Shown: positions 28,537 through 38,229 of the stretch, one piece after another | Numbering within the stretch: the stretch's first letter is position 1 | Layout: each line of letters begins with the position of its first letter | Assembly: GCA_030434875.1 (NCBI GenBank) | Contig: JAUISW010000001.1 | Span: 3,424,001-3,488,000 of the forward strand | Length of the DNA: 64,000 nucleotides | From: Lachnospiraceae bacterium C1.1 | GTDB taxonomy: Bacteria; Bacillota; Clostridia; Lachnospirales; Lachnospiraceae | Direction of reading: 5' to 3' | The notes under the pieces: generated by a model | Seen by the model: only the letters and a program-made list of their open reading frames with translations | Told to the model about the DNA's origin: nothing | Databases searched by the model: none | Made by a program: the position numbers and the translations under genes

Positions 28537-29291
28537 TAAGCTCATACACGAACGCACGCCTTAACGGCGTGCGCTCTCTTCGAGACAGATCCAAGGCAAG
28601 ACGTGAGAAGGATGCCTTCGTAGTGGAGGGAATTCGCGCCTATAAAGAAATACCGGAAGAAGATCTTCTGGAGACATACGTATCAGAGAGTTTTCATAAA
28701 AGATATCCTTCGATAAAGGGAGAGATCGTAAAGGAAGAAGTTTTTAAGAAGCTCAGTGATACAACCAGCCCACAAGGCGTGCTCGCTGTCGTGCGTCAGA
28801 AGCATTACAAACTTGCTGACCTCATAAAAGCTGAGAACGGCCTTTTTTTAGTTTTGGAAGGAATTCAGGATCCGGGAAATCTTGGAACCATGCTCAGAAG
28901 CGGAGAGGGCGCCGGAGTTACGGCGTTGATAATGGACAGAAAAACGGCTGATATTTATTCGCCTAAGGTCGTTCGCTCAACAATGGGAACGATCTTCAGG
29001 GTACCGTTTATATATACTGATGATCTCAGATCAACTGTGGAAGAAATGAAAAAGGCAGGTGTGCGTTTTTATGCGGCACATCTGAAGGGAAGTAAAAACT
29101 ACTGCGATATCGAATATGCGCCCAAAACGGCATTCATGATCGGAAACGAAGGAAATGGACTTTCCGATGAACTGACTGCGATGGCGGATGAGAGGTTACT
29201 CATTCCCATGAAGGGAAAGGTAGAGTCGCTTAACGCATCGGTATCGGCATCAATACTTATGTATAAATACGCTGAGAAAAATTACGGCTGA
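28533..29291 (+). CDS. TrmH/SpoU-family RNA 2'-O-methyltransferase
   Basis: A 252-residue SPOUT methyltransferase. An N-terminal substrate-binding domain (about 1-95) is followed by the knotted domain with motif 1 (LEGIQDPGNLGTMLRSGEG), motif 2 (MIGNEGNGLSDE) and motif 3 (LNASVSASILMYK). It methylates a ribose in rRNA or tRNA; the exact target cannot be read. The start overlaps the end of pfkA, giving translational coupling. Confidence 0.92.
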   Translation: MISSYTNARLNGVRSLRDRSKARREKDAFVVEGIRAYKEIPEEDLLETYVSESFHKRYPSIKGEIVKEEVFKKLSDTTSPQGVLAVVRQKHYKLADLIKAENGLFLVLEGIQDPGNLGTMLRSGEGAGVTALIMDRKTADIYSPKVVRSTMGTIFRVPFIYTDDLRSTVEEMKKAGVRFYAAHLKGSKNYCDIEYAPKTAFMIGNEGNGLSDELTAMADERLLIPMKGKVESLNASVSASILMYKYAEKNYG

Positions 29292-29345
29292 GGTAATTTC
29301 ATAGCTGTTAGGATACAGATAAAATCATTTGGAAGGGGAAAACAG

Positions 29346-30347
29346 ATGAAATCATTAAAAGGCAGACACTTACTTTCACTTAGGGACTACACAACAGAAG
29401 AGATCACATATCTTATTGATCTGGCTGCAAAATTCAAGGAGATGAAAAAAGAGGGCATCGCACATGATGTGTTTAAGACAAAAAATATTGCCCTTATCTT
29501 TGAGAAGACTTCAACACGTACACGCTGTGCCTTTGAAGTTGCAGCCCACGATCTCGGAATGGGTTCAACTTACCTTGATCCTAAGGGTTCACAGATTGGA
29601 AAGAAAGAGTCTATAGCCGATACTGCCCAGGTTCTTGGCCGTATGTTTGACGGAATCGAATACAGAGGTTTTGGTCAGGAAATAGTTGAAGAGCTGGCAC
29701 AGTATGCCGGAGTTCCCGTATGGAACGGCCTTACAAATGAGTATCATCCGACACAGATCCTTGCAGATATGCTTACAATAAGGGAGACCTTTGGAAAATT
29801 AAAGGGTCTTAAATTCGTATATATGGGAGATGCCAGATACAACATGGGAAATTCCCTCATGATAGGCTGCGCAAAGCTCGGGCTTGATTTCGTAGCCTGT
29901 GCTCCTGAGAAATACTTCCCTAATCCTTCACTTGTAGAGGAGTGCAGAGAGTGGGCAGCATCTTCCGGATCAACCATTACACTTTCAACAGACCCTGCTG
30001 AAGCAGTAAAGGGTGCCGATGTGATCTATACAGATGTATGGGTTTCAATGGGTGAGAGCGATGCCGTTTGGGAAGAGCGTATAAAGGATCTCACACCTTA
30101 CAAGGTAACAATGGATCTCATGAGAAAAGCCGGCGAAGATGCAATCTTTATGCACTGCCTGCCTGCTTTCCATGACCTTAAGACTGAGATCGGTGCTGAA
30201 ATGGGAAAGAGATTCAAGATTACAGAGATGGAAGTTACCGACGAAGTATTCAATCATTACAGTGATTCAGTATTTGAAGAAGCTGAGAACCGTATGCATA
30301 CCATAAAGGCAGTTATGGCTGCAACACTTGGATATGAAGATAAATAA
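29346..30347 (+). CDS. argF: Ornithine carbamoyltransferase
   Basis: A 333-residue enzyme forming citrulline from ornithine and carbamoyl phosphate. Signatures include [15 protein letters not shown] (carbamoyl phosphate), [11 protein letters not shown], the Asp-rich ornithine site VSMGE, and HCLPAFHD. Length is standard. No other arginine genes are adjacent, and no arginine-deiminase neighbours are present to indicate a catabolic role, so the anabolic name is used by default. An AAGGGG ribosome binding site precedes the ATG. Confidence 0.95.
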   Translation: MKSLKGRHLLSLRDYTTEEITYLIDLAAKFKEMKKEGIAHDVFKTKNIALIFEKTSTRTRCAFEVAAHDLGMGSTYLDPKGSQIGKKESIADTAQVLGRMFDGIEYRGFGQEIVEELAQYAGVPVWNGLTNEYHPTQILADMLTIRETFGKLKGLKFVYMGDARYNMGNSLMIGCAKLGLDFVACAPEKYFPNPSLVEECREWAASSGSTITLSTDPAEAVKGADVIYTDVWVSMGESDAVWEERIKDLTPYKVTMDLMRKAGEDAIFMHCLPAFHDLKTEIGAEMGKRFKITEMEVTDEVFNHYSDSVFEEAENRMHTIKAVMAATLGYEDK

Positions 30348-30618
30348 TAAAAATGAAATATTGGGCGCTGACAAAAACCGGCGCCTCTATATAACGCTCG
30401 ATGTAGTAAATTTCATTCTCTCGCTCATCAGTATAGCAATATCTATTTTATTATTGATATTTCAGGATAGTGCAACGATATTCTACAGGATAATATGCAT
30501 TATTTTTGCTGTAATATGCCTTTTAAGCATGATCCGTTTTTATCGGGATAAGCCGAAGGTATCAGTACTATGTCTCATGCTTGCATCATTGATGGCGGCT
30601 TTGAGCGTTTTATTATAA
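30334..30618 (+). CDS. Small three-helix membrane protein
   Basis: A 94-residue protein starting at the ATG at 30334 (a TTG two codons earlier is an alternative), overlapping the end of argF by 14 bases. Three hydrophobic segments lie at about 20-45, 50-70 and 77-94, separated by short charged turns. There is no clear ribosome binding site, so it may depend on translational coupling from argF. No family is recognised. Because the overlap and start are weak, it could be a minor gene. Confidence 0.5.
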   Translation: MKINNKNEILGADKNRRLYITLDVVNFILSLISIAISILLLIFQDSATIFYRIICIIFAVICLLSMIRFYRDKPKVSVLCLMLASLMAALSVLL

Positions 30619-30647
30619 TAATATAATAAGAAATTCTGGTTTGGTTT

Positions 30648-31457
30648 ATGGAAGATTTTACAGAAGCAGGCTTAAGGAATGAGCTCCGGACAAAATGGCT
30701 GGGGCAGGGAGACAGACTTAAGTTCTATAAGATAATAGATTCAACTAATGAAGAAGCCAAAAGGCTATTTGAAAAAGAGGGAAGAGGCGGGATCCTTTTC
30801 GCCGCTGATTCCCAGAGTGCAGGTAAAGGAAGGCGGGGACGTGTATGGCAGTCGCCGCTTTCCACGACTATAGCAATGAGCTATCTTTTAACACCTGAGT
30901 TCTCTGCAGACAGGGCATCAATGCTGACCTTAGTCATGGCGCTTGCTGCGGCAAAGGGAATAAAGAAAGCCTGCGGCCTCGAGACAAAGATCAAATGGCC
31001 GAATGATATAGTTATAAACGGGAAAAAGATCTCCGGAATACTTACGGAGCTTTCTGCTGAAAAAAATGAGATCCGCTACTGCATCATTGGAACGGGGATA
31101 AATGTCTCTGTTACGGATTTTCCTTCGGAAATAAAAGAAACAGCGACTTCCCTATATCTCGAATCCGGAAAGAAATTTTCAAGGTCGGAGATAACAGCGC
31201 GGATCGCAGAGGTCTTTGAGGAATATTATGAAGGCTTCTTAAAAAATAAGGATCTGTCGGATTTCAAAGATGAATATAATTCAATCTGCGTGAATGTCGG
31301 CAGACGCGTCAGAGTCCTTGACCCAAAGGGTGAATACGAGGCTTTGGCAAAAGGGATCAACGATGAAGGTGAGCTTTTAGTCGAAAGAGACGACGGAAGC
31401 GAAGAAACAGTTTATGCCGGAGAAGTTTCGGTAAGAGGAATTTATGGATACACTTGA
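30648..31457 (+). CDS. birA: Biotin--[acetyl-CoA-carboxylase] ligase
   Basis: A 269-residue biotin protein ligase. The catalytic loop is GKGRRGRVWQSP, followed by KWPNDIVINGKKISGIL and GTGINV. A C-terminal SH3-like domain (about 220-265) is present. The N-terminal HTH of E. coli BirA is absent, so this is a class I ligase that does not itself bind an operator. It overlaps the downstream small gene by 14 bases and heads a three-gene run with dusB. Confidence 0.94.
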   Translation: MEDFTEAGLRNELRTKWLGQGDRLKFYKIIDSTNEEAKRLFEKEGRGGILFAADSQSAGKGRRGRVWQSPLSTTIAMSYLLTPEFSADRASMLTLVMALAAAKGIKKACGLETKIKWPNDIVINGKKISGILTELSAEKNEIRYCIIGTGINVSVTDFPSEIKETATSLYLESGKKFSRSEITARIAEVFEEYYEGFLKNKDLSDFKDEYNSICVNVGRRVRVLDPKGEYEALAKGINDEGELLVERDDGSEETVYAGEVSVRGIYGYT

Positions 31458-31800
31458 AACAAATAACGGAAAAGAACTTGTCGTGCTTTGTGCGGCAAAT
31501 CATTATACAAAGAAGTATTATCTGAATCCTGCATTCAGCAAGCTTCCTCAGTCAGTAAAGGATCAGCTTGAAATAGCATGCGTGGTATTTACAGAGCAGG
31601 CAGGAGGAGAGCTTCGTATCGTATTTGACGATGAGGGCGAGATGCTCCTGCAGACCTTTGGTTCTGAGGAAGATTTTAACTATGATGAGATCGGCGCAGG
31701 ACTGATGGTAAAGGAACTTCAGAAAGAAAAAAGAGAGCTTTTCCAGGAGCTTACACTTTTTTACAGAGTTGTATTTTTAGGAGAGAAGATAGATTTATGA
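31444..31800 (+). CDS. Conserved hypothetical protein between birA and dusB
   Basis: A 118-residue soluble alpha/beta protein, overlapping birA by 14 bases and dusB by 4. It resembles a small uncharacterised Lachnospiraceae family (possibly DUF6145, from memory) found in this gene order. Features are an N-terminal basic AANHYTKKYYLNP segment, an acidic middle and an amphipathic C-terminus (KELQKEKRELFQELTLFY). No catalytic motif is visible. The overlaps indicate coupled expression with a biotin ligase and a tRNA-modification enzyme. Confidence 0.7.
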   Translation: MDTLETNNGKELVVLCAANHYTKKYYLNPAFSKLPQSVKDQLEIACVVFTEQAGGELRIVFDDEGEMLLQTFGSEEDFNYDEIGAGLMVKELQKEKRELFQELTLFYRVVFLGEKIDL

Positions 31801-32753
31801 CAGGTTCTCTCAGGATAGGAAATATAGAGCTTGATAACAGATTTATACTGGCGCCGATGGCAGGGGTAAGTGACCTGCCATTTCGTCTTATTTGCAGGGA
31901 ATATGGGGCAGGTTTAGTCTGCACTGAAATGGTAAGCGCCAAGGCTCTTCATTATAAAAATAAAAATACTTATTCACTAATGCAGAGTGTTCCGGAGGAA
32001 AGACCTCTGGCGCTGCAGATATTTGGCTCCGATCCGGAAACAATGGGCGAGCAGGCAGAAGCCATAAGCGGCGGGGATTTTGATATCCTCGATATAAATA
32101 TGGGCTGCCCGATGCCGAAAATTGTAAATAACGGCGACGGTTCCGCTCTGATGAAAGATCCGGAACTTGCGGAGAAGGTAGTTGCCGCAGTGGTAAAGGG
32201 ATCATCAAAACCGGTGACTGTAAAGATAAGGGCAGGTTTTGATGCAGAGCACAAAAATGCCGTGGAAATGGCAAAGAGAATCGAAAATGCCGGAGCTGCG
32301 GCAGTTCAGGTGCATGGCAGGACGAGAACCCAGTATTACGAGGGAAAAGCGGACTGGAATATCATCGCAGATGTAAAGGCAGCGGTGAAGATCCCCGTTA
32401 TAGGCAACGGAGACATCAATTCACTCGAGGATGCCGAGCGCATGATGACGGAAACCGGCTGTGATGCAGTATCTGTCGGAAGAGGCGCAAAGGGACGTCC
32501 CTGGATATTTAAGGAGCTTGCTGAAGGAAAGCATTATGAGCCCTCAGTTGAAGAGCGCATCGCGGTGATGAAAAGACATATCGCCCTTGAAAAAGAGCTT
32601 AAGGGTGAGTTCACAGCGGTCAGGGAAATGAGAAAGCATATCGCCTGGTACACGGTCGGAATGAAGAACTCTTCAAAACTCCGTACTTCGGTTTGTAAGG
32701 CAGAGACTGCAGATGAGCTGTACTCACTTATAGATGAGCTCATTGAAATTTAG
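31797..32753 (+). CDS. dusB: tRNA-dihydrouridine synthase
   Basis: A 318-residue flavoenzyme reducing uridine to dihydrouridine in tRNA. The TIM barrel starts APMAGVSDLPFR. The catalytic cysteine lies in DINMGCPMPKIV, and KIRAGFD, VHGRTRTQ and GNGDI motifs follow, with a C-terminal helical tRNA-binding domain. Length and motifs fit DusB. It ends the birA run; a promoter for the next operon overlaps its stop codon. Confidence 0.95.
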   Translation: MTGSLRIGNIELDNRFILAPMAGVSDLPFRLICREYGAGLVCTEMVSAKALHYKNKNTYSLMQSVPEERPLALQIFGSDPETMGEQAEAISGGDFDILDINMGCPMPKIVNNGDGSALMKDPELAEKVVAAVVKGSSKPVTVKIRAGFDAEHKNAVEMAKRIENAGAAAVQVHGRTRTQYYEGKADWNIIADVKAAVKIPVIGNGDINSLEDAERMMTETGCDAVSVGRGAKGRPWIFKELAEGKHYEPSVEERIAVMKRHIALEKELKGEFTAVREMRKHIAWYTVGMKNSSKLRTSVCKAETADELYSLIDELIEI

Positions 32754-32778
32754 ATTATGTAAAAATATTATGTATAAT
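32749..32778 (+). promoter_or_regulatory. Candidate promoter of the TerB/BrxD/helicase module
   Basis: TTTAGA (32749-32754, overlapping the dusB stop) and a perfect TATAAT (32773-32778) separated by 18 bases, 44 bases upstream of the first gene. This suggests the module is transcribed independently of dusB. Confidence 0.5.
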
Positions 32779-32821
32779 TATTATGTTAACTAAAAATATG
32801 TAATTCGGGGAATCAGAATTA

Positions 32822-34495
32822 ATGAAACGAAGAGACGATCCGAAAACTGAATATTATACAGATGTGAAATTAAGAAAGAGCCCGGACGGAAAACTTGTAT
32901 CAGAAGCGAATTCGTCAGGCTCTTTTGACTTTGTGGAAGCTAAGGCAGAGGATAAAAATCCTGCTGAAGAATACCTGACTCCGGCTGAAAAAGCCCTTCC
33001 GGAAAAAATGAGGGAGCTTAAGGCATTTATGAATTCGGATGAGCGAATGAGAATGTCGAAGACTCAGGCTTTCTATACAGAGGCTAAAATGATGGAGGAC
33101 TACGAGGACGATTTTGAAGGGGAAGGCAGGATATATTCAGCTTTCAGAACTGTATATGAAGACCTTGATATTGAAGCCCTCCGTTCCTATTTCAGCTTTA
33201 GGACAGCCTTCAGGCGCGGGGATTATATAAGGCCGGAGAAAGAGAATTATTTATATATTCTTATTGGCGAGCTTCTGATGCAGATAGGAGTAAAAAGTCC
33301 TGAAGAAGGTTTACATAAGTTATATGAAATTTCGGTAAATTACCGCTATAATCACTGGGTATATGGGCTTGAGCTCGACAGATGGATGAAGGATTACGTA
33401 GTAAATTACGGACTTCCGAATAAATATGTGCGTTACGTTTTCAAATCAGAAATAAAGACTGACTGGGCGCTCTATGTTCTGGACAATTGCGAAGATTTTT
33501 CGGATGAGGATCTTTTCAAATCAGTATCAATGCTTTCGGATTACGGAATGGCTGATACGCCTTTTGCAAAGAAATATCCGGAGGATGCCCTGCATGGAAC
33601 TGCGACGGCTTTGCGGGCTATGGATGCAGAGAGCAGACGATTTTATAAGAAAAGCCTCGCGGGATATCTGCATTATTTTATGAGGACAGAAAATTATCGG
33701 CTCTTCGAAGGAGCGGTATTTTATAATAATGAAAGACCTGACAGCGGCAGCTTCAAGGTGGACTCTGCCAGGATATTTAAGAAGAATTTCCGGAGCTGGA
33801 AATGTGAAAGCTATGGCATTGATATAGGCCGTTTCATATGGGTAAAGGAATTAAATACGCTGATCCGCGAGATCGACCGGCAGTTAAGAAAGGCATTTAA
33901 GTTTGGAAAAGCCCTGAAGAAAAGACCGGTAAGCTTTGAAACGGAAGAGGCCATAGCTGATGGAATTCAAAAATATATAAAAGAAAAAGAGGAAGCAAAG
34001 AAACCAGTAATAAAAGTCGATCTTTCCAAGCTTTCAAATATCAGGAGCGATGCCGAATATACAAGGGATTCGCTTTTGGAGGGCACAGAGGAGGATTATG
34101 ACGCTGAGGAAAATCCTGCAGACAGCGGGGCGGAAGAGAAAGAAGCGATTTATGATTTTCATGAGATAAATTCTGACTCCGAAAATATGACAGATGATAT
34201 AAATGTTGAAGAATCAGCGGAAAATATAGAAATATCAGCGGATATTTTTGAAGGATCATCAGAAATCCCGGCAGGGCTCAGTGCAGATGAGGCAGCCCTT
34301 ATAAAATGTCTCCTTAATGGGGAGTCAGCGAAAGATTTTGCCAGGGAAAGACATCAGATATTGTCTGTTCTGGTGGACTCGATCAACGAAAAATTATATG
34401 ATATATTTGCAGATACAGTAATAGATATGGCAGATGATATCCCGGAAATTATCGAAGATTACAGGGATGATCTGGAGGAAATGTTCAGCTCCTGA
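32822..34495 (+). CDS. TerB-N / TerB-C domain protein
   Basis: A 557-residue acidic, soluble protein. About residues 55-180 match the TerB N-terminal domain: MRELKAFMN, then ALRSYFSFRTAFRRGDY and LIGELLMQIGVKSPEEGL. A helical middle (about 180-400) follows, then a low-complexity acidic linker (about 415-480). The C-terminal 80 residues match TerB-C (LSADEAALIKCLLNG, SINEKLYDI, EDYRDDLEEMF). TerB-N/TerB-C proteins are described next to P-loop ATPases and helicases in proposed stress or DNA-processing systems. It is 22 bases upstream of the BrxD-like ATPase gene. No enzyme motif is seen, so it is more likely an adaptor or sensor. Confidence 0.82.
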   Translation: MKRRDDPKTEYYTDVKLRKSPDGKLVSEANSSGSFDFVEAKAEDKNPAEEYLTPAEKALPEKMRELKAFMNSDERMRMSKTQAFYTEAKMMEDYEDDFEGEGRIYSAFRTVYEDLDIEALRSYFSFRTAFRRGDYIRPEKENYLYILIGELLMQIGVKSPEEGLHKLYEISVNYRYNHWVYGLELDRWMKDYVVNYGLPNKYVRYVFKSEIKTDWALYVLDNCEDFSDEDLFKSVSMLSDYGMADTPFAKKYPEDALHGTATALRAMDAESRRFYKKSLAGYLHYFMRTENYRLFEGAVFYNNERPDSGSFKVDSARIFKKNFRSWKCESYGIDIGRFIWVKELNTLIREIDRQLRKAFKFGKALKKRPVSFETEEAIADGIQKYIKEKEEAKKPVIKVDLSKLSNIRSDAEYTRDSLLEGTEEDYDAEENPADSGAEEKEAIYDFHEINSDSENMTDDINVEESAENIEISADIFEGSSEIPAGLSADEAALIKCLLNGESAKDFARERHQILSVLVDSINEKLYDIFADTVIDMADDIPEIIEDYRDDLEEMFSS

Positions 34496-34517
34496 AGCGG
34501 GATAAAATGAGGAAGAT

Positions 34518-35873
34518 ATGGCGGATATAAAGACAAATGCGGCAAAGAGGAAAGTGCCGAAAAGAATAGCGCAGGCAGTGATAAATTCTCTTAAAGGCGG
34601 AGTAGTACCGAGGATCGGCCTGCCATATATTGCAGTCGGAAGAAAAAGAGAGATAGAAGCTCTTTTGCACGACGTGGATATAATAGGCGAGGGCGGAGCT
34701 TCGTTCAGATTTATAGTCGGCAAATACGGAAGCGGAAAAAGCTTTCTTTTGCAGACTATAAGAAATTATGTAATGGACAGGAATTTCATAGTGGCAGATG
34801 CAGATCTTTCACCGGAAAGAAGACTGCAGGGCTCGAAGGGCCAGGGACTTGCGACCTACAGAGAGCTTATACAGAACCTTTCGACCAAAACAAGACCCGA
34901 GGGCGGAGCTCTTACATTGCTGCTCGACAGATGGATAAGCTCTGTGCAGAATGAAGTTTTAACGGAGGGTAATTTCAAAGCAGAGGATCCGGGATTTGGC
35001 GACGAAGTGGAAAAACGGATCCATGAAGTCGTAAATAACGTGAGCGAACTAGTGCACGGATTTGATTTTGCGAGACTTTTGTCCCTTTATTATAATGCGA
35101 GCGTTAATGGAGATGACGAGACCAAGGGTAAAGTAGTTAAATGGTTCAGAGGCGAGTATCCCACAAAAAGTGAGGCAAAGAGCGAACTCGGTGTAAACGT
35201 CATTATTTCGGATGATGACTGGTATGAGTACTTAAAGCTTTTCGCCTTCTTTTTCAGACAGGCGGGATATGAAGGAATGCTCGTGTTTTTCGATGAGCTT
35301 GTAAATATCTATAAAATTCCGAACAGCATTACCAGACAATATAATTATGAAAAAATCCTCACGATGTATAATGATACATTGCAGGGGAAGGCGAAACATT
35401 TAGGAATTATCATGTGCGGAACGCCCCAGTGCGTCGAGGATACGAGGCGAGGGATATACAGCTACGAGGCGCTTCGTTCGCGACTGGCGGAGGGCAAGTT
35501 TTCGAGAGAAGGTGCACGCGATATGCTGGCTCCGGTGATCAGGCTTGAGCCATTGACGCCCGAGGAAATGACTGTTTTATCGGAGAAGCTTGCGGATCTG
35601 CATGCGGAACTCTACGGATATGAAAGACATATCAGCGAGGCTGATATAGTTGATTTTATAAAGATTGAATTTGCCCGGATCGGTGCTGATACAAATATCA
35701 CGCCGAGAGAAGTAATAAGGGATTTTATAGAGATCATGGATATAGTTTATCAGAATGAGTCGGTTGACATAAAATCCTTGCTGAATTCCGATGAATTTGC
35801 CTATGCAAAATCCGAAGCGGTAAGCGATGACACCGGCGAAGAGGGAAACGAATACGCTGAGTTTACTTTGTGA
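34518..35873 (+). CDS. BrxD-like (DUF2791) P-loop ATPase
   Basis: A 451-residue ATPase. Walker A GKYGSGKS lies at about 69-76, followed by the family-typical DADLSPERRLQGSKGQGLAT segment. Walker B MLVFFDEL lies at about 253-260, and an AAA-like C-terminus follows. The layout GRKREIEALL...GGASFRFIVGKYGSGKSFLLQ is the signature of BrxD in type 2 BREX and related proteins. It is usually found beside a BrxHI-like helicase, as here. In BREX its role is unresolved. Here no pglX, pglZ, brxC or methyltransferase accompanies it. It lies 22 bases after the TerB gene and 39 bases before the helicase. Confidence 0.85.
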   Translation: MADIKTNAAKRKVPKRIAQAVINSLKGGVVPRIGLPYIAVGRKREIEALLHDVDIIGEGGASFRFIVGKYGSGKSFLLQTIRNYVMDRNFIVADADLSPERRLQGSKGQGLATYRELIQNLSTKTRPEGGALTLLLDRWISSVQNEVLTEGNFKAEDPGFGDEVEKRIHEVVNNVSELVHGFDFARLLSLYYNASVNGDDETKGKVVKWFRGEYPTKSEAKSELGVNVIISDDDWYEYLKLFAFFFRQAGYEGMLVFFDELVNIYKIPNSITRQYNYEKILTMYNDTLQGKAKHLGIIMCGTPQCVEDTRRGIYSYEALRSRLAEGKFSREGARDMLAPVIRLEPLTPEEMTVLSEKLADLHAELYGYERHISEADIVDFIKIEFARIGADTNITPREVIRDFIEIMDIVYQNESVDIKSLLNSDEFAYAKSEAVSDDTGEEGNEYAEFTL

Positions 35874-35912
35874 TTTTGGAGAGAAGACACAGGATCTTTA
35901 TTAGCGGAGGAA

Positions 35913-38135
35913 ATGATGGATATTTATTCCAGATATGCACCATTTATACAGGATTATATATATCGTAATAACTGGGAAAGTCTCCGTGCTGTACAGGTAG
36001 CGGCGGGTGAAGCGGTCTTCGGCACAGAGGACAATGTCCTTCTCTGTGCATCGACGGCATCGGGAAAAACAGAAGCAGCCTTTTTCCCTATACTGACTCT
36101 TTTTATGGAAGAGCCGCCGCTCTCAGTGGGATGCATTTATATTGCACCGCTTAAATCGCTGATAAATGACCAGTTCGGACGACTGAACGATCTCTGCGAA
36201 GAAGCCGGAATACCGGTCTGGCACTGGCATGGAGATGTTTCGAGCTCGCATAAAAATAAAATGCTTAAACACCCCTCCGGGATATTGCAGATAACTCCGG
36301 AATCTCTGGAGGCGATGCTCATACATAAGCATTCTTTTATACCGAAATTATTCGGGGATTTAAGGTTTATCGTAATAGATGAGATACATTCTTTTATAAG
36401 ATCGGATAGGGGTGGACAGACTTTATGTCTGATAGAGAGGCTTTCTAAAATTGCCGGAGTGAAGCCAAGAAGAATCGGACTTTCGGCAACTATCGGTGAT
36501 CCGAAGGATGTGGGAGAATTTCTGGCAGCCGGCAGCGGCAGGGGAACGGTGATACCGAAGATCAAAGAAGGAAATATCAAATGGCGTCTTTCGATGGAGC
36601 AGTTCTTTAAGACAGAGCCGCAGTCCGGAGGACAGCATCCAAAGACTGCACTTAAGGCGGCAGACCCCGGAATGGCCTATGTATTTGAGCATACCAGGGG
36701 AAAGAAATGTCTGGTATTTTCAAATTCCAGAGAGGAATGCGAGGCAGTAACCTCTACACTTCGTCAATACGCAGAGTCGATAAATGAAAAAGACAGATTT
36801 TTGATACATCATGGAAATCTCTCAACCTCGTTTAGGGAAACGGCCGAGGATCTGATGAAGCGTGAGGAGGAAAATCTCACGACCTGTACTACGGCTACAC
36901 TGGAGCTGGGAATAGATATCGGAAGGCTTGAGAGGGCATTTCAGATAGATGCACCTTTTACAGTATCGTCCTTTCTGCAGAGAATGGGCCGCACCGGAAG
37001 GCGTGAACTTCCGCCGGAAATGTGGTTCGTTATGATAGAGGAGCATGCGGAATCGAGGGCGATGCTGCCGGAGACGATTCCCTGGAAACTCTTGCAGGGC
37101 GCGGCTCTGGTGCAGATTTATTTAGAAGAGCGCTGGGTGGAGCCTATGAGAAAAGGCCGTCTTCCCTACAGTCTTCTCTACCATCAGACCATGAGCACTC
37201 TGGCTTCCTGCGGCGAGATGACACCTGCAGAACTCGCATCAAGAGTGCTCAGCCTAAACTATTTCAAACTCATAAGCCAGGATGATTACAGGGTTTTACT
37301 GAGGCATTTAATAGAGATTGACCATATCGAGCAGACGGAGAACGGCGGTCTCATTGTAGGAATTGCCGGCGAGCGCGTTACCAACAATTTCAAATTCTAT
37401 GCGGTCTTTCAGGAGAATGAGGAATACTCTGTCCGTTCGGAATCAGAAGAGCTCGGAACTATTGTAAAGCCGCCGCCGGTTGGAGATAAGATAGCCATTG
37501 CCGGCCATGTATGGGTAGTGGAATCAGTTGACATAAAACGACATCAGGTTTATTGTCATATGGTAAAAGGTCAGATTCCGGCCTATTTCGGAGAAGTGCC
37601 GGGGGACATCAATACCCGTATAATGGAGCGGATGCTGCAGGTTCTGAGGGAGGATAAAGTTTACCCCTACCTTATGCCGAATGCGGTGGCAAGGCTCGCA
37701 GAAGCAAGGGCAAATGCAAGGCTTTCGGGTATCGTAAACAAGCCCATGATATGCCTCGGAGGAAATATGTACTGCCTTATTCCCTGGCTCGGAACCTACG
37801 CCTTTCTGGCGCTGGAAAGATTTATAAGGCTTCGCTGCGGCAAAAGGCTTAAAATAAAGGGATTTGACTCGGTCAGACCTTATTATATGCAGTTTACAAT
37901 GGGAGTCAGTGAAGAGGAATTTTTTGAAATTTTGCATGATGAAATATCGAAGCCGCTTGATCCAATGGAACTTTTATTTCCGAAAGAAGTTCCGATATTT
38001 GAGCGCTACGACGAAATGCTTCCGGAATCACTCGTAAGAAAGGGATTTGCCTGCGGCGTCTTAGACGTTGAGGGGATGAAGACCCGTGTAATGCAGTGGG
38101 CCCCGAATAAGGAAACTTTTATAGTAAAATTATGA
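35913..38135 (+). CDS. Lhr/BrxHI-like superfamily II DEAD/DEAH helicase
   Basis: A 740-residue helicase. Motif I ASTASGKTEAAF lies at about 45-56, motif Ia IAPLKSL, motif II IDEIHSF at about 153-159, motif III LSATIGD at about 190, motif V TATLELGIDIG, and motif VI QRMGRTGRR at about 355. The C-terminal 300 residues correspond to the Lhr-type extension. BrxHI helicases in type 2 BREX are Lhr-like. GGAGG (35905-35909) serves the ATG at 35913 or the adjacent ATG. Third gene of the TerB module; a GC-rich hairpin lies about 75 bases downstream. Confidence 0.9.
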   Translation: MMDIYSRYAPFIQDYIYRNNWESLRAVQVAAGEAVFGTEDNVLLCASTASGKTEAAFFPILTLFMEEPPLSVGCIYIAPLKSLINDQFGRLNDLCEEAGIPVWHWHGDVSSSHKNKMLKHPSGILQITPESLEAMLIHKHSFIPKLFGDLRFIVIDEIHSFIRSDRGGQTLCLIERLSKIAGVKPRRIGLSATIGDPKDVGEFLAAGSGRGTVIPKIKEGNIKWRLSMEQFFKTEPQSGGQHPKTALKAADPGMAYVFEHTRGKKCLVFSNSREECEAVTSTLRQYAESINEKDRFLIHHGNLSTSFRETAEDLMKREEENLTTCTTATLELGIDIGRLERAFQIDAPFTVSSFLQRMGRTGRRELPPEMWFVMIEEHAESRAMLPETIPWKLLQGAALVQIYLEERWVEPMRKGRLPYSLLYHQTMSTLASCGEMTPAELASRVLSLNYFKLISQDDYRVLLRHLIEIDHIEQTENGGLIVGIAGERVTNNFKFYAVFQENEEYSVRSESEELGTIVKPPPVGDKIAIAGHVWVVESVDIKRHQVYCHMVKGQIPAYFGEVPGDINTRIMERMLQVLREDKVYPYLMPNAVARLAEARANARLSGIVNKPMICLGGNMYCLIPWLGTYAFLALERFIRLRCGKRLKIKGFDSVRPYYMQFTMGVSEEEFFEILHDEISKPLDPMELLFPKEVPIFERYDEMLPESLVRKGFACGVLDVEGMKTRVMQWAPNKETFIVKL

Positions 38136-38211
38136 TACTGAAACTTCAATACGACCAACTAATGAGGAAGAGGACAAATGACAGAAAGTTCAGCAGCATA
38201 GGAAATGAGCC

Positions 38212-38229
38212 GGGGCGTTTATACGCCCC
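38212..38229. terminator. GC-rich hairpin between converging genes
   Basis: GGGGCGT/ACGCCCC with a TTAT loop, overlapping the stop codon of the RpiR gene. It has no T-run on either strand, so it may be a weak terminator or an mRNA end-protecting hairpin. Confidence 0.4.

Noticed and set aside
34518..38135. A complete type 2 BREX system
   Set aside because: No pglX methyltransferase, pglZ phosphatase, pglW kinase or pglY ATPase in the neighbourhood.
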